Shown: piece after piece, positions 1-13,148 of the stretch
Numbering within the stretch: the stretch's first letter is position 1
Layout: every line of letters begins with the position of its first letter
NCBI RefSeq assembly: GCF_001279695.1
Contig: NZ_LGDD01000246.1
Coordinates: 22,338-86,337, forward strand
Source: Streptomyces sp. WM6378
GTDB taxonomy: Bacteria > Actinomycetota > Actinomycetes > Streptomycetales > Streptomycetaceae
Direction of reading: 5' to 3'
DNA length: 64,000 nucleotides
Translations under genes and position numbers: made by a program
Notes under the pieces: model-generated
The model's input: the letters and a program-made list of their open reading frames with translations, nothing else
Databases searched by the model: none
Told to the model about the DNA's origin: nothing

Positions 1-19
1 GGCCGAGGCCGTCCGATGA
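1..19 (+). CDS. atpF: 3' end of ATP synthase subunit b (partial)
   Basis: Only the last codons are inside the window. One frame reads Glu-Ala-Val-Arg and then TGA at 17-19, overlapping the ATG of the delta-subunit gene at 16 as ATGA. In actinobacteria atpF directly precedes atpH, so this tail is most likely the end of subunit b, the peripheral stalk of the Fo sector. The assignment rests on position and overlap only. Confidence 0.5.
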
Positions 20-831
20 ACGGCGCGAGCCGCGAGGCACTGGCCGCCGCACGCGAGCGTCTCGACGCCTTGATGGACAACACGTCCGTCGACGCGGCGA
101 AGCTCGGCGACGAGCTGGCCGCCGTCACCACGCTGCTCGACCGCGAGGTCTCGCTGCGTCGGGTCCTGACCGACCCGGCGCAGGCCGGCGAGGCCAGGGC
201 CGAGCTGGCCGGGCGTCTGCTCGGCGGCCAGGTGGGCGGCGAGACCGTCGACCTGGTGGGCGGCATGGTCCGCTCCCGCTGGTCGCAGTCCCGTGACCTG
301 GTGGACTCGCTGGAAGAACTGGCGGCCACCGCCGACCTCACCGCCGCGCAGCAGTCGGGCGCGCTGGACGACGTCGAGGACGAGCTGTTCCGGTTCGGCC
401 GCATCGTCACCTCCAGCACCGAGCTGCGCTCCGCGCTCACCAGCCGCACCGCCACGGTCGCGGCCAAGAGCGAGCTGCTGCGCAGCCTGCTCGGCGGCAG
501 GGCGAACCCGGTCACCGAGCGTCTGGTCGGCCGTCTTGTGACCCGGCCGCGTGGCCGTAGCCTGGAAGCGGGACTGGAGTCCCTCTCCAAGCTCGCCGCG
601 CACCGCCGGGACCGGATGGTCGCCGTCGTCACCTCGGCGGTTCCGCTGACCGACGTCCAGAAGCAGCGCCTCGGTGCGGCTCTGGCGAAGATCTACGGCC
701 GCCAGATGCACCTGAACCTCGACGTGGACCCCGAGGTCCTCGGCGGGATCTCGGTGCGCGTCGGCGACGAGGTCATCGAAGGCACCATCGCGGAGCGCCT
801 CGAAGAGGCGAACCGGCGGCTGGCGCGCTGA
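16..831 (+). CDS. atpH: F1Fo ATP synthase delta subunit
   Basis: Codes for 271 residues, the long form of the delta (OSCP) subunit usual in Streptomyces. It links the F1 head to the peripheral stalk at the inner face of the membrane. The C-terminal part has the conserved OSCP region with V-V-T-S-A-V-P-L-T and, near the end, G-G-I-S-V-R-V-G-D-E-V-I-E-G. The ATG overlaps the presumed atpF stop, so translation is probably coupled. It is followed by 139 bp and then atpA. The family call is secure from motif and operon order. Confidence 0.95.
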   Translation: MNGASREALAAARERLDALMDNTSVDAAKLGDELAAVTTLLDREVSLRRVLTDPAQAGEARAELAGRLLGGQVGGETVDLVGGMVRSRWSQSRDLVDSLEELAATADLTAAQQSGALDDVEDELFRFGRIVTSSTELRSALTSRTATVAAKSELLRSLLGGRANPVTERLVGRLVTRPRGRSLEAGLESLSKLAAHRRDRMVAVVTSAVPLTDVQKQRLGAALAKIYGRQMHLNLDVDPEVLGGISVRVGDEVIEGTIAERLEEANRRLAR

Positions 832-970
832 CCTCACGGTCGGCACAGCAACTGAATTAGCAACACCAGCGGCCCGGTTGGGCCGTGCAGAAATTGCAGA
901 AGATTCCTGGGGGTCGGCCCCCAGACCCCCTTAGAAACTTCGGGCCCAACAAGGAGAGCAGGGAACCCAG

Positions 971-2563
971 ATGGCGGAGCTCACGATCCGGCCGGAGGAG
1001 ATCCGGGACGCGCTGGAGACCTTTGTCCAGTCGTACCAGCCGGACGCGGCCTCGCGCGAGGAGGTCGGTACGGTCAGCGTTGCCGGCGACGGCATCGCGA
1101 AGGTCGAGGGTCTTCCCTCGGCCATGGCGAACGAGCTGCTGCGGTTCGAGGACGGAACCCTTGGTCTCGCCCTCAACCTTGAGGAGCGCGAGATCGGTGC
1201 GATCGTCCTCGGCGAGTTCAGCGGAATCGAAGAGGGCCAGCCGGTGCAGCGCACCGGTGAGGTGCTCTCGGTCGGCGTAGGCGAGGGTTACCTCGGCCGC
1301 GTCGTCGACCCGCTCGGCAACCCGATCGACGGCCTCGGCGAGATCGAGACCGACGGCCGCCGCGCCCTGGAGCTGCAGGCTCCGGGCGTCATGGTCCGTA
1401 AGTCGGTGCACGAGCCGATGGCGACCGGTTACAAGGCCGTCGACGCGATGGTGCCGATCGGCCGTGGCCAGCGTCAGCTGATCATTGGTGACCGTCAGAC
1501 CGGCAAGACCGCTCTGGCCGTCGACACGATCATCAACCAGCGCGACAACTGGCGCTCGGGCGACCCGAAGAAGCAGGTCCGCTGCATCTACGTCGCCATC
1601 GGTCAGAAGGGCTCGACCATCGCCTCCGTGCGTGGCGCCCTGGAAGAGGCCGGCGCGCTGGAGTACACGACGATCGTCGCCGCGCCCGCGTCCGACCCGG
1701 CCGGCTTCAAGTACCTTGCCCCGTACACCGGTTCGGCCATCGGCCAGCACTGGATGTACGACGGCAAGCACGTCCTCATCATCTTCGACGACCTGTCGAA
1801 GCAGGCCGACGCCTACCGCGCCGTGTCCCTGCTGCTGCGCCGTCCGCCGGGCCGCGAGGCCTACCCGGGTGACGTCTTCTACCTGCACTCGCGCCTCCTT
1901 GAGCGCTGCGCGAAGCTGTCGGACGACATGGGCGCCGGTTCGATGACGGGTCTGCCGATCGTCGAGACCAAGGCGAACGACGTGTCGGCGTTCATCCCGA
2001 CCAACGTCATCTCCATCACCGACGGCCAGTGCTTCCTGGAGTCGGACCTGTTCAACGCCGGTCAGCGCCCCGCGCTGAACGTCGGTATCTCCGTCTCCCG
2101 AGTCGGTGGTTCCGCGCAGCACAAGGCCATGCGCCAGGTGTCCGGCCGACTGCGTGTCGACCTCGCCCAGTACCGCGAGCTGGAGGCGTTCGCCGCCTTC
2201 GGTTCCGACCTGGACGCCGCTTCCAAGGCCTCCCTTGAGCGCGGCAAGCGCATGGTCGAGCTGCTGAAGCAGCCGCAGTACTCGCCGTTCCCGGTCGAGG
2301 AGCAGGTCGTCTCCATCTGGGCCGGCACCACCGGCAAGATGGACGACGTCCCGGTCGAGGACATCCGCCGCTTCGAGGCCGAGCTCCTGGAGTACCTGCG
2401 CCGCGAGCGCAAGGAGCTCCTCACCTCGATCGCCGAGGGCGCGAAGATGTCGGACGACACCCTGCAGTCGGTGGCCGACGCCATCGCCGGCTTCAAGCGT
2501 CAGTTCGAGACCTCGGACGGCAAGCTCCTCGGCGACGACACGCCGGTCAGCACCAGCAAGTGA
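971..2563 (+). CDS. atpA: F1Fo ATP synthase alpha subunit
   Basis: 530 residues, normal for alpha. It forms the F1 hexamer with beta and carries the non-catalytic nucleotide sites. The P-loop G-D-R-Q-T-G-K-T is at residues 173-180, and the family segment with [12 protein letters not shown] lies in the middle. The start follows AAGGAGAGC at about 951. The gene lies between the delta and gamma genes in the standard bacterial order, with 23 bp to atpG. No internal defects are seen. Confidence 0.98.
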   Translation: MAELTIRPEEIRDALETFVQSYQPDAASREEVGTVSVAGDGIAKVEGLPSAMANELLRFEDGTLGLALNLEEREIGAIVLGEFSGIEEGQPVQRTGEVLSVGVGEGYLGRVVDPLGNPIDGLGEIETDGRRALELQAPGVMVRKSVHEPMATGYKAVDAMVPIGRGQRQLIIGDRQTGKTALAVDTIINQRDNWRSGDPKKQVRCIYVAIGQKGSTIASVRGALEEAGALEYTTIVAAPASDPAGFKYLAPYTGSAIGQHWMYDGKHVLIIFDDLSKQADAYRAVSLLLRRPPGREAYPGDVFYLHSRLLERCAKLSDDMGAGSMTGLPIVETKANDVSAFIPTNVISITDGQCFLESDLFNAGQRPALNVGISVSRVGGSAQHKAMRQVSGRLRVDLAQYRELEAFAAFGSDLDAASKASLERGKRMVELLKQPQYSPFPVEEQVVSIWAGTTGKMDDVPVEDIRRFEAELLEYLRRERKELLTSIAEGAKMSDDTLQSVADAIAGFKRQFETSDGKLLGDDTPVSTSK

Positions 2564-2586
2564 CGACGACGGAAGGGACCTGACTC

Positions 2587-4946
<2,360 letters not shown>

Positions 4947-4961
4947 CGCGCCCGACCGCGT

Positions 4962-4988
4962 AGAGGGGCGGGTGTGTCCCGCCCCTCT
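4962..4988 (+). terminator. Stem-loop between atpD and atpC
   Basis: A perfect inverted repeat with arms AGAGGGGCGGG (4962-4972) and CCCGCCCCTCT (4978-4988) and a 5-base loop. There is no T-run after it. It could partly terminate or stabilise the upstream mRNA, lowering atpC output relative to atpD; this role is inferred. Confidence 0.6.
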
Positions 4989-5056
4989 GCGTACGCCTAC
5001 TAGAATTCGACCCAACACCCGGCCGAACCGCCGGGTGGTGACCCGAGGAGCCAACC

Positions 5057-5431
5057 ATGGCTACTGAGCTGCACGTCGAGCTCGTCGCCGCGGACCGCAG
5101 TGTCTGGTCCGGCGAGGCCACCCTGGTCGTCGCGCGCACCACGTCCGGCGACATCGGCGTCATGCCCGGTCACCAGCCGCTCCTTGGTGTGCTGGAGTCG
5201 GGCCCGGTGATGATCCGTACGAGCGAGGGCGGCACCGTCGTCGCGGCGGTGCACGGTGGATTCATCTCTTTCGCCGACAACAAGCTTTCGCTGCTGGCGG
5301 AGATCGCCGAGCTGGCGGACGAGATCGATGTCCAGCGTGCCGAGCGTGCGCTGGAGAGCGCGAAGTCGGAGTCGGACGCCGCCGCTGAGCGACGCGCCGA
5401 TGTACGACTGCGTGCGGTGGCGGTGCGCTAG
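5057..5431 (+). CDS. atpC: F1Fo ATP synthase epsilon subunit
   Basis: 124 residues. The N-terminal beta-sandwich has V-E-L-V-A-A-D-R and [13 protein letters not shown], the family signature. A shorter helical C-terminus follows, rich in Ala, Glu and Arg. Epsilon sits on the rotor and can inhibit hydrolysis. An AGGAG site lies before the ATG. It is the last gene of the atp operon and is followed by a strong hairpin at 5451-5500. Confidence 0.95.
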   Translation: MATELHVELVAADRSVWSGEATLVVARTTSGDIGVMPGHQPLLGVLESGPVMIRTSEGGTVVAAVHGGFISFADNKLSLLAEIAELADEIDVQRAERALESAKSESDAAAERRADVRLRAVAVR

Positions 5432-5450
5432 CACCCCCGCCGGAGATTTC

Positions 5451-5500
5451 CCTCAGCCGCGGCTCGGTCCGGAATTTTCCGGAGCCGGTCGCGGCTGAGG
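5451..5500 (+). terminator. Hairpin after atpC
   Basis: The outer arms CCTCAGCCGCG (5451-5461) and CGCGGCTGAGG (5490-5500) are perfect. A second nested pairing around GGTCCGGAA/TTCCGGAGCC lies inside. Without a U-tract this resembles the GC-rich terminators of Streptomyces and probably ends the atp transcript, or thins it before the DUF2550 gene. Confidence 0.7.
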
Positions 5501-5558
5501 CGATGCAGGCAGATTTTTCCGTTGCTGGATTACTGGTTGAGCGAGGAGGTCGGTGTAG

Positions 5559-6005
5559 ATGACTCTCGCTCTGCTTGTGTGTGGCCTGGTCGTCGCGCTG
5601 GTACTGGTGGGACTCTTCGTCTTCGGTCTGCGCCGGCGGCTGATCCAGCGCTCGGGCGGCACGTTCGACTGCAGTCTGCGCTGGGGGCTTCCGGAGACGC
5701 CGGACACCAGCGGCAAGGGCTGGGTGTACGGGGTGGCCCGCTACAACGGTGACCGGATCGAGTGGTTCCGCGTCTTCTCCTACGCGCCTCGGCCGCGGCG
5801 GGTTCTTGAGCGGTCGGCGATCGATGTCGTGGCCCGGCGTCTGCCCGAGGGCGAGGAGGAGCTGGCCTTGCTGTCCGACGCGATCATCCTTGGCTGTACG
5901 CACCGGGGTACGCGGCTTGAGCTGGCGATGTCCGAGGACGCGCTGACCGGCTTCCTCGCCTGGCTGGAGGCGGCCCCTCCGGGCCAACGGGTGAACGTGG
6001 CGTAG
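5559..6005 (+). CDS. DUF2550 membrane protein
   Basis: 148 residues. One N-terminal membrane helix (about residues 4-24, rich in Leu/Val/Gly) is followed by a basic stretch and a cytoplasmic-type domain with W-V-Y-G-V-A-R-Y and W-F-R-V-F-S-Y, features of the DUF2550 family. This family directly follows atpC in many actinobacteria, including mycobacteria, but its function is unknown. A GAGGAGG site lies about 11 bases before the ATG. The conserved place next to the ATP synthase suggests a membrane or energy link, which is inference only. Confidence 0.85.
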   Translation: MTLALLVCGLVVALVLVGLFVFGLRRRLIQRSGGTFDCSLRWGLPETPDTSGKGWVYGVARYNGDRIEWFRVFSYAPRPRRVLERSAIDVVARRLPEGEEELALLSDAIILGCTHRGTRLELAMSEDALTGFLAWLEAAPPGQRVNVA

Positions 6006-6334
6006 CCGGTCTTCCCCCACCCCGCCCCTTCCCGTGACCCTCCGGGGGCAGGGAGAAGGGTGGGGTTTTCTCTTGGGGCTCTGCCCCCAGACCCCCTGAG
6101 GGGCTGCGCCCCTCGAACCCCCGCAAGGGGCTCCGCCCCCTGCACCCCCGTTCGCGTCTGAAGGGCGCTCGTCCTCAAGTGCCGGACAGGCTGAGGTTGC
6201 CAGTGCTGGCCAGCACCAATCCTGCTAGGGGCGCGGGGAACTGCGCGACCAGCCGTCCACGACCCGCGGGCGACAACCGGGCCGGGGCTGAGCCCCCAGA
6301 AGGCGGGGGACGGGCCCGCCTTCCAGGGTGTCGG
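6006..6334. repeat. Gene-free stretch with dispersed GC-rich repeat
   Basis: No gene is seen in this 329-bp gap between the convergent DUF2550 and chiC genes. It holds stacked GC-rich modules: CCCCGCCCCTTCCC, GGGGCTCTGCCCCCAGACCCC, GGGGCTCCGCCCCCTGCAC and GGGGCGCGGGGAACTGCGCG. The same modules recur at about 13802-14010, 45715-45860 and, inverted, 48040-48270. They can form several hairpins and may help end transcription. Confidence 0.75.
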
Positions 6335-8179
<1,845 letters not shown>

Positions 8180-8285
8180 GGCTGCTCCCGAATGGTGCGA
8201 CGGTGGTGGGGGTGGGACCCTGCTCCGTCCGGTGCGTGCGCCTCAGGGACGGCGCGCCCACCAGCAGTGTGCGGTGAGCGTAGAA

Positions 8286-8318
8286 AGGTCTGTACCAACC
8301 GTCAAGAGGTCCAGACCT
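8286..8318 (-). promoter_or_regulatory. chiC promoter boxes (chitinase direct repeats, DasR-like)
   Basis: On the + strand AGGTCTGTACCA (8286-8297) and AGGTCCAGACCT (8307-8318) are 12-bp related copies offset by exactly 21 bp, two helical turns. Between them the minus strand reads TTGACG, a possible -35. Such repeats are known in Streptomyces chitinase promoters and resemble the sites of the GlcNAc repressor DasR. The role here is inferred from the match and the position upstream of chiC. Confidence 0.75.
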
Positions 8319-8334
8319 CCGACACATGCCGGCC

Positions 8335-8979
8335 TCAGATCCTCAACTCCTGGGCCAGTACCGCCGCTTGGACCCTGCTGCGCAGCTCCAGCTTGCCGAG
8401 CAGCCTGCTGACGTGCGTCTTCACCGTCGCCTCCGCCATGTCCAGGCGTACCGCGATCTCCGCGTTGGACAGGCCCCGGCCCAGGCACGAAAGGACCTCG
8501 CCCTCGCGGCGGGTCAGGGTGTCGAGCGCGGCGGGGCGCCGCCGGGCCACGGGGTGCGGGGCCGAGGCGAACTCCGCGATGAGGCGGCGGGTCACGGCCG
8601 GGGCGATCAGCCCCTCGCCGCGCGCCACCGTACGCACCGCCTCGATCAGGTCCTTGGCGTCCGTGTTCTTGAGCAGGAAGCCCGAGGCGCCGGCGCGCAG
8701 CGCCCCGAAGACGTACTCGTCCAGGTCGAAGGTGGTCAGGACCAGGACGTCGGCGAGCCGCTCGCCGGTCACGGCGGCGGTCGCCGAGACCCCGTCCAGC
8801 TTCGGCATCTGGACGTCCATCAGGACCAGGTCGGGGCGCAGCTCGCGGGCGAGCGCGACCGCCCGCTCGCCGTCCGCCGCCTCGCCGACCACCTCGATGT
8901 CCGCGGCGCTGGAGAGGATCAGGACGAGCCCGGCCCGTACCGCAGACTGGTCCTCCGCGACCAGGACCCGGATCGTCAT
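8335..8979 (-). CDS. chiR: NarL/LuxR-type response regulator ChiR
   Basis: 214 residues. The receiver domain has the acidic pair E9-D10, the phospho-acceptor Asp55 in L-V-L-M-D-V-Q-M-P and a late Lys. The C-terminal LuxR helix-turn-helix contains L-T-R-R-E-G-E-V-L and N-A-E-I-A-x-R-L ... V-K-T-H-V. It overlaps the kinase gene by ATGA and lies directly upstream of chiC. In Streptomyces the ChiS/ChiR pair adjusts chiC transcription in response to chitin, which fits this layout. The name rests on the neighbourhood. Confidence 0.85.
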   Translation of the reverse strand: MTIRVLVAEDQSAVRAGLVLILSSAADIEVVGEAADGERAVALARELRPDLVLMDVQMPKLDGVSATAAVTGERLADVLVLTTFDLDEYVFGALRAGASGFLLKNTDAKDLIEAVRTVARGEGLIAPAVTRRLIAEFASAPHPVARRRPAALDTLTRREGEVLSCLGRGLSNAEIAVRLDMAEATVKTHVSRLLGKLELRSRVQAAVLAQELRI

Positions 8980-10184
8980 GTGGTCAACTCCTCGTTGTGG
9001 GCGGGCAGTTGGGCCCGCACCTGCCAGATCTTGGTGCCGTCCCCCGCCGATTCGGGGCCCGCGGCGAAGGTTCCGTCGAGCAGTTCGGTCCGCTCGCGCA
9101 TCCCGATGAGCCCGGCCCCGGAACCCGGCGCGCGCGGGCCGGGACGGTCGCCGTACGGGCTGGTGACGCGCACCGTGAGCAGACCGTCCGCATGGGCGAG
9201 CGCCACCTCGACGGTGCCCGGCGCCGCGTGCTTGAGCGCGTTGGTCAAGGACTCCTGGACGATCCGGTACGCCGCCAGCTCCACCGGCGCGGGCAGAGGC
9301 CCGTCCTCGGCACGCCGGTCGTCGAGCGTGAAGTCGAGACCGCTGTCAGCCCCGTTGGTACGCGCCTGGGCGAGCAGCGCGTCGAGCCCGGCCAGGGTGG
9401 GCGCGGCGGTGGGCTCGTCGCGGCCGCTGGTGTCGCGAAGCAGACCGATGAGGCGGCGCATCTCGGCGAGCCCGTCCACGCTGTTCTCGCGGATCACCGA
9501 AAGCGCCTGCCGGGTGGTCGCCGGGTCGTCGAGGGAGAGCGCGGCCGTGGAGTGGATGGCGATCGCCGAGAGGTGGTTGGCCACCATGTCGTGCAGCTCG
9601 CGGGCCATCCGGGCGCGCTCGGCGACCACGGCCTGGCTGCGGTCCATCTCGGCGAGCAGCGCGGTCTGTCCGGCCCGCAGCCGGGCGCTCTCGGCGGCCT
9701 CGCGGTGGTTGCGCACGAGGGCCCCGGTGGTGGCGGGCGCGAACGAGATGATGGCCGTGATCACGCCGATGAGCAGGGCCTCCGGTCGGTGGAGCCAGGC
9801 GTAGAACCCGATGGTCACGCCGACCGTGATCAGCCCGGTGCTGACCGGGATGCGGCGTGCGGCGGAGGGCGATCCGTACACGACGGCCGCGTACACGAGG
9901 TCGGTGAACATCACGACCGTCGCCAGGCTGCCGAGCGTGAACTGGTCGAGGACCAGCAGGAAGGTGCCGAGCACCAGGGCGGTCTGCGGGGCGGTGCGGC
10001 GCAGCAGTTCGAGGCCCGCCGTCCCCGCCAGCGGCAGCAGCACCCAGGCGCCGCCCAGCGGACGGCCGCCCTGGGTGTGCAGGCCGACGGCCCACAGGAC
10101 GAGCCCGCCGAGCAGCCCGGCCCCGGCGATCAGGACGTCGTCGCGGTCTGGTCGGGAGAGCGGCTTCACGGTCCCATCCAACAC
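8976..10184 (-). CDS. chiS: Sensor histidine kinase ChiS
   Basis: 402 residues. Five or more hydrophobic segments fill about 18-155 with very short loops. A HisKA_3 dimerisation domain follows, with His198 in R-M-A-R-E-L-H-D-M, and an HATPase_c domain with G-x-G-L-x-G-M-R-E-R near the end. This NarL-class architecture matches its partner receiver gene, and the two overlap by 4 bp. There is no large extracellular domain, so the signal is probably sensed in or near the membrane. The chitin-sensor role is inferred from neighbouring chiC. Confidence 0.85.
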   Translation of the reverse strand: MLDGTVKPLSRPDRDDVLIAGAGLLGGLVLWAVGLHTQGGRPLGGAWVLLPLAGTAGLELLRRTAPQTALVLGTFLLVLDQFTLGSLATVVMFTDLVYAAVVYGSPSAARRIPVSTGLITVGVTIGFYAWLHRPEALLIGVITAIISFAPATTGALVRNHREAAESARLRAGQTALLAEMDRSQAVVAERARMARELHDMVANHLSAIAIHSTAALSLDDPATTRQALSVIRENSVDGLAEMRRLIGLLRDTSGRDEPTAAPTLAGLDALLAQARTNGADSGLDFTLDDRRAEDGPLPAPVELAAYRIVQESLTNALKHAAPGTVEVALAHADGLLTVRVTSPYGDRPGPRAPGSGAGLIGMRERTELLDGTFAAGPESAGDGTKIWQVRAQLPAHNEELTT

Positions 10185-10216
10185 GGCGGCCGGGCGCCGG
10201 GCCTCACCGCACCGGG

Positions 10217-10234
10217 CGATGTGCCGCTACATCG
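10217..10234. promoter_or_regulatory. Short inverted repeat in chiS / membrane protein gap
   Basis: CGATGT (10217-10222) and ACATCG (10229-10234) are a perfect 6-bp pair around a 6-bp spacer in the 135-bp gap between divergent genes. This may be a regulator site; the evidence is weak. Confidence 0.3.
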
Positions 10235-10319
10235 AAGGATGCAGTCCCGTTTCGTCACTGGCGACGACGAAGGGGCGCCGGACGCGGGCGAGCCTGGAGG
10301 AGTACGAAAGGAGACCACC

Positions 10320-10952
10320 GTGATCGTCACGCTGATCATCGCCTGCGAAGTCGGCTTCTGGGTCCTGCTGGCCGCGGGCCTCGCCCTGCGCTACCTGGCC
10401 AGGATGCGGAGGGCCAGCGTGGCGGTGCTGTTGTGCGAGCCGCTCCTGGAGGTGGTGCTGCTCGTGGTGACGGCCGTCGACCTGAAGAACGGCGCGCAGC
10501 CGGACTGGAAGCACGGCCTGGCCGCCGTCTACATCGGCTTCTCGGCGGGGATGGGCCACTACATGGTGACCCGCGCCGACGCCTGGGTCGCCTACCGCTT
10601 CGCCGGCGGCCCCAAGCCCGCCAAGGCGCCCAGGGGAGGCAGCGCCAGGACCGCGTACGAGTGGAGGATGGCGGGCCGCTTCACCGTCGCGGCGCTGCTC
10701 GCGATCGCCCTGCTCCAGGCCGCGATCTGGTACGTCGGCGGCGACGGCAGCACCGACTCGCTCCGGATGTGGCAGCAGAAGATGCTGTACGTGATCGGCG
10801 TCAACGTGATCATCGCGCTGAGCTACACGCTGTTCCCGAAGAAGGTGGAGGAGGCGAAGGCGAAGCCCTCGGCGTTCGACCGGCTCCTGAAGCCCGCGTC
10901 GGAGCGGTCCGGGGCGCACACAGGCGAGGACCGTACGCTGACCCGGCGGTAG
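10320..10952 (+). CDS. Small polytopic membrane protein, unknown function
   Basis: 210 residues from the GTG at 10320, chosen because AAAGGAG lies 8-14 bases before it and the protein then begins with a membrane helix (I-V-T-L-I-I-A-C-E-V-G-F-W-V-L-L). About five helices can be seen: 3-20, 35-50, 62-80, 112-135 and 155-172. A charged cytoplasmic tail rich in Lys/Arg follows. No known domain was recognised. It runs divergently from chiS and is followed 23 bp on by an OmpR-type two-component pair, so it could be an accessory membrane part of that system; this is a guess from position. Confidence 0.75.
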   Translation: MIVTLIIACEVGFWVLLAAGLALRYLARMRRASVAVLLCEPLLEVVLLVVTAVDLKNGAQPDWKHGLAAVYIGFSAGMGHYMVTRADAWVAYRFAGGPKPAKAPRGGSARTAYEWRMAGRFTVAALLAIALLQAAIWYVGGDGSTDSLRMWQQKMLYVIGVNVIIALSYTLFPKKVEEAKAKPSAFDRLLKPASERSGAHTGEDRTLTRR

Positions 10953-10975
10953 CCGGACGAAGTGAGGGAGCGCGG

Positions 10976-11671
10976 ATGAGCGGGCCGAGCCGTCCCGGGG
11001 AAGTCCTGGTCGTCGACGACGACGATGCGGTGCGCCGCTCGCTCGACCGGGGGCTCAGGCTCAACGGCTTCCGGGTCCGCACCGCCGACGGCGGCCGCGC
11101 CGCGCTCGCCGCGATCGGGCAGAGCCCGCCCGATGTGCTCGTCCTGGACGTGTCCATGCCGGGGATGAGCGGCATCGAGGTGTGCCGGACGCTGCGCGAT
11201 GCCGGGCACGACCTGCCCGTCCTGATGCTGTCGGCGCTGGACGAGACCGCCGACCGGATCGCCGGGCTCCAGGCGGGCGGCGACGACTACCTGGTCAAAC
11301 CGTTCGCCCTTCAGGAGCTGGTGCTGCGCCTGCACGCCCTGCTGCGCCGCCGGCCGCCCGCCCCGCACGACGTGGTCCGCGCCTGCGGCCTCGTCATCGA
11401 CCCGGCGGCACGCACCGCCGAGCGCGAGGGCCGCCCCCTCGACCTCACCCGGCGCGAGTACGAACTCCTCGAAGTCCTGGCCCGCAACGCCGGCCTCGTC
11501 CTCAGCCGCGACCAGTTGCTCGAACGGGTCTGGGGGTACGACTTCGACGTCCGCACCGACGCGGTCGACACCTTCGTCAGCTATCTGCGCCGCAAACTGG
11601 AGGCGGACGGCGCGCCCCGGCTCGTCCACACCGTGCGCGGTGTCGGCTTCGTCCTGCGGGAGCAGCCGTGA
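10976..11671 (+). CDS. OmpR/PhoB-type response regulator
   Basis: 231 residues. The receiver has D14-D15-D16 and phospho-acceptor Asp58 in V-L-V-L-D-V-S-M-P, with V-K-P-F at the end. A winged-helix DNA-binding domain follows, with L-T-R-R-E-Y-E-L-L and the C-terminal V-D-T-F-V-S-Y-L-R-R-K-L. The start ATG follows GTGAGGGAGCGCGG. It overlaps the kinase gene as GTGA, so the two are made together. A likely target is the secreted-protein gene downstream, which is preceded by a 15-bp tandem repeat. Confidence 0.93.
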   Translation: MSGPSRPGEVLVVDDDDAVRRSLDRGLRLNGFRVRTADGGRAALAAIGQSPPDVLVLDVSMPGMSGIEVCRTLRDAGHDLPVLMLSALDETADRIAGLQAGGDDYLVKPFALQELVLRLHALLRRRPPAPHDVVRACGLVIDPAARTAEREGRPLDLTRREYELLEVLARNAGLVLSRDQLLERVWGYDFDVRTDAVDTFVSYLRRKLEADGAPRLVHTVRGVGFVLREQP

Positions 11672-13131
11672 AGCTCTCCACCCGGATCGCGCTCGCCGTC
11701 GGCGTCACCGTCCCGCTCCTGGTCCTGGCCTGCGGCTGGCTGCTGTTCGCCCTGGTCGCCCGCGATCTGCACCGCGAGGAGGACAGCCACCTGCGGACCC
11801 GGGCCACCGCCATCGCCCAGGACGCCCGCACCCTGCTGCGGGCCGCCGCCAACGACCAGCCGACCGCCGAGGAGAACCGCCAGCGCCGCCTGTTCAACGC
11901 CGCGCTGGACGTCGGCGTACGGCTCATCGGTCCCGACGGCACGTTCAGCGGCGGCCCGCAGCCCGATGCCTCGGTGGCGCTGCCCGCGGTGGGAAGGAAT
12001 CCGGTGACGATCCGCGCCGCCGGCCGCAGCTGGCGGGCGTACGCGCTGCCGGTCAAGGGGGCGCAGGTCTCCGGCACGCTGTGGGTGTTCGCGCCGGACA
12101 CCGCGAGCCGCGCCCAGCTCGCCCTGGTCCGCAACCGCGTCGTCACCACCGCGCTGCTCGCCGCCCCGCTGTCCGCGCTGCTTGCCTGGGCCATCGCGAG
12201 CAGCGCGACCCGCCCGCTGGGCAGGCTCCGCAAGGCGGCGGCCGGGCTCGACCCGCGGACGACCTCGGCACGCCTGCAACACCGGCCGACCCGCGTCGCC
12301 GAGGTCGACGACCTGGCAGCCACCCTCCAGACGGTCCTGGCCCGCTACGACGAGCAGGCCGCCCGCACCGCGCAGGCGCTCGACACGGCGCGCTCCTTCT
12401 CCGCGGCCGCCTCGCACGAGATGCGCAACCCGCTGATGAGCATGGGCACCAACCTCGACGTCCTGGCCCACCCCCGGCTCCCCGACGCCGACCGCGCCGA
12501 GGTCGTCGAGGACCTGCGCCGCGAGCACGCGCGACTGCTCGGCATGCTGGTGGCGCTGCGCGAACTGGGGCGCGGCGACCTGGTCGAGGCCGACGCGTTC
12601 CGGGTGCTCGACGTGGCGGAAGTCGCCGACGCCGCCGTCGCCGAGGCCCGCAGGCGCGCCCCGGACGCGGTGATCACGCTGAACGCCGGACCCGCGCCGG
12701 TGCACGGCTGGGAGCCCGGCATCCGGATCCTGCTCGACAACCTGCTCGGCAACGCGCTGGCCCACGGAAGGGATGCTCAGGGCCGGGCCGAGATCGCGGT
12801 CGCCGTCGGCCTCGCGGGCGGCCAGGTGCTGATCACCGTCGACGACCGGGGCCCGGGCATCGCCCCCGCCGACCGCCAGGAGGTGTTCCGCCGCTTCCAC
12901 CGGGGGCCCGCCAGCACCGGATCCGGGCTCGGTCTGACCCTGGTCGCCCAGCAGGCCGCGCTGCACGGCGGCACCGTCGAACTCGGCGAGGGGCCGGGCG
13001 GGACCGGCACCCGGTGCACGGTCGGGCTGCCCGCCGGGGACCCGGACCGGGAGGGCGAACTTCCGGCCCGGCGGGACTGGTTGACGGTCACCGCCGAGCG
13101 ATCACAGAGTTCCCACAAAGAGCCTTCCTAG
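11668..13131 (+). CDS. Sensor histidine kinase (EnvZ class)
   Basis: 487 residues from the GTG that overlaps the regulator stop. There is an N-terminal membrane helix (about 9-32), an extracellular sensor region of about 120 residues and a second helix (about 155-178), then HAMP, a HisKA domain with the His in A-A-S-H-E-M-R-N-P-L, and HATPase_c with N in L-L-D-N-L-L-G-N-A and D-D-R-G-P-G-I. Met-Arg-Asn-Pro replaces the commoner Leu-Arg-Thr-Pro after the His. The signal is unknown. Downstream lie two small exported proteins, one perhaps controlled by this pair. Confidence 0.92.
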   Translation: MKLSTRIALAVGVTVPLLVLACGWLLFALVARDLHREEDSHLRTRATAIAQDARTLLRAAANDQPTAEENRQRRLFNAALDVGVRLIGPDGTFSGGPQPDASVALPAVGRNPVTIRAAGRSWRAYALPVKGAQVSGTLWVFAPDTASRAQLALVRNRVVTTALLAAPLSALLAWAIASSATRPLGRLRKAAAGLDPRTTSARLQHRPTRVAEVDDLAATLQTVLARYDEQAARTAQALDTARSFSAAASHEMRNPLMSMGTNLDVLAHPRLPDADRAEVVEDLRREHARLLGMLVALRELGRGDLVEADAFRVLDVAEVADAAVAEARRRAPDAVITLNAGPAPVHGWEPGIRILLDNLLGNALAHGRDAQGRAEIAVAVGLAGGQVLITVDDRGPGIAPADRQEVFRRFHRGPASTGSGLGLTLVAQQAALHGGTVELGEGPGGTGTRCTVGLPAGDPDREGELPARRDWLTVTAERSQSSHKEPS

Positions 13132-13148
13132 CCTCCGGGCGTACCGGA

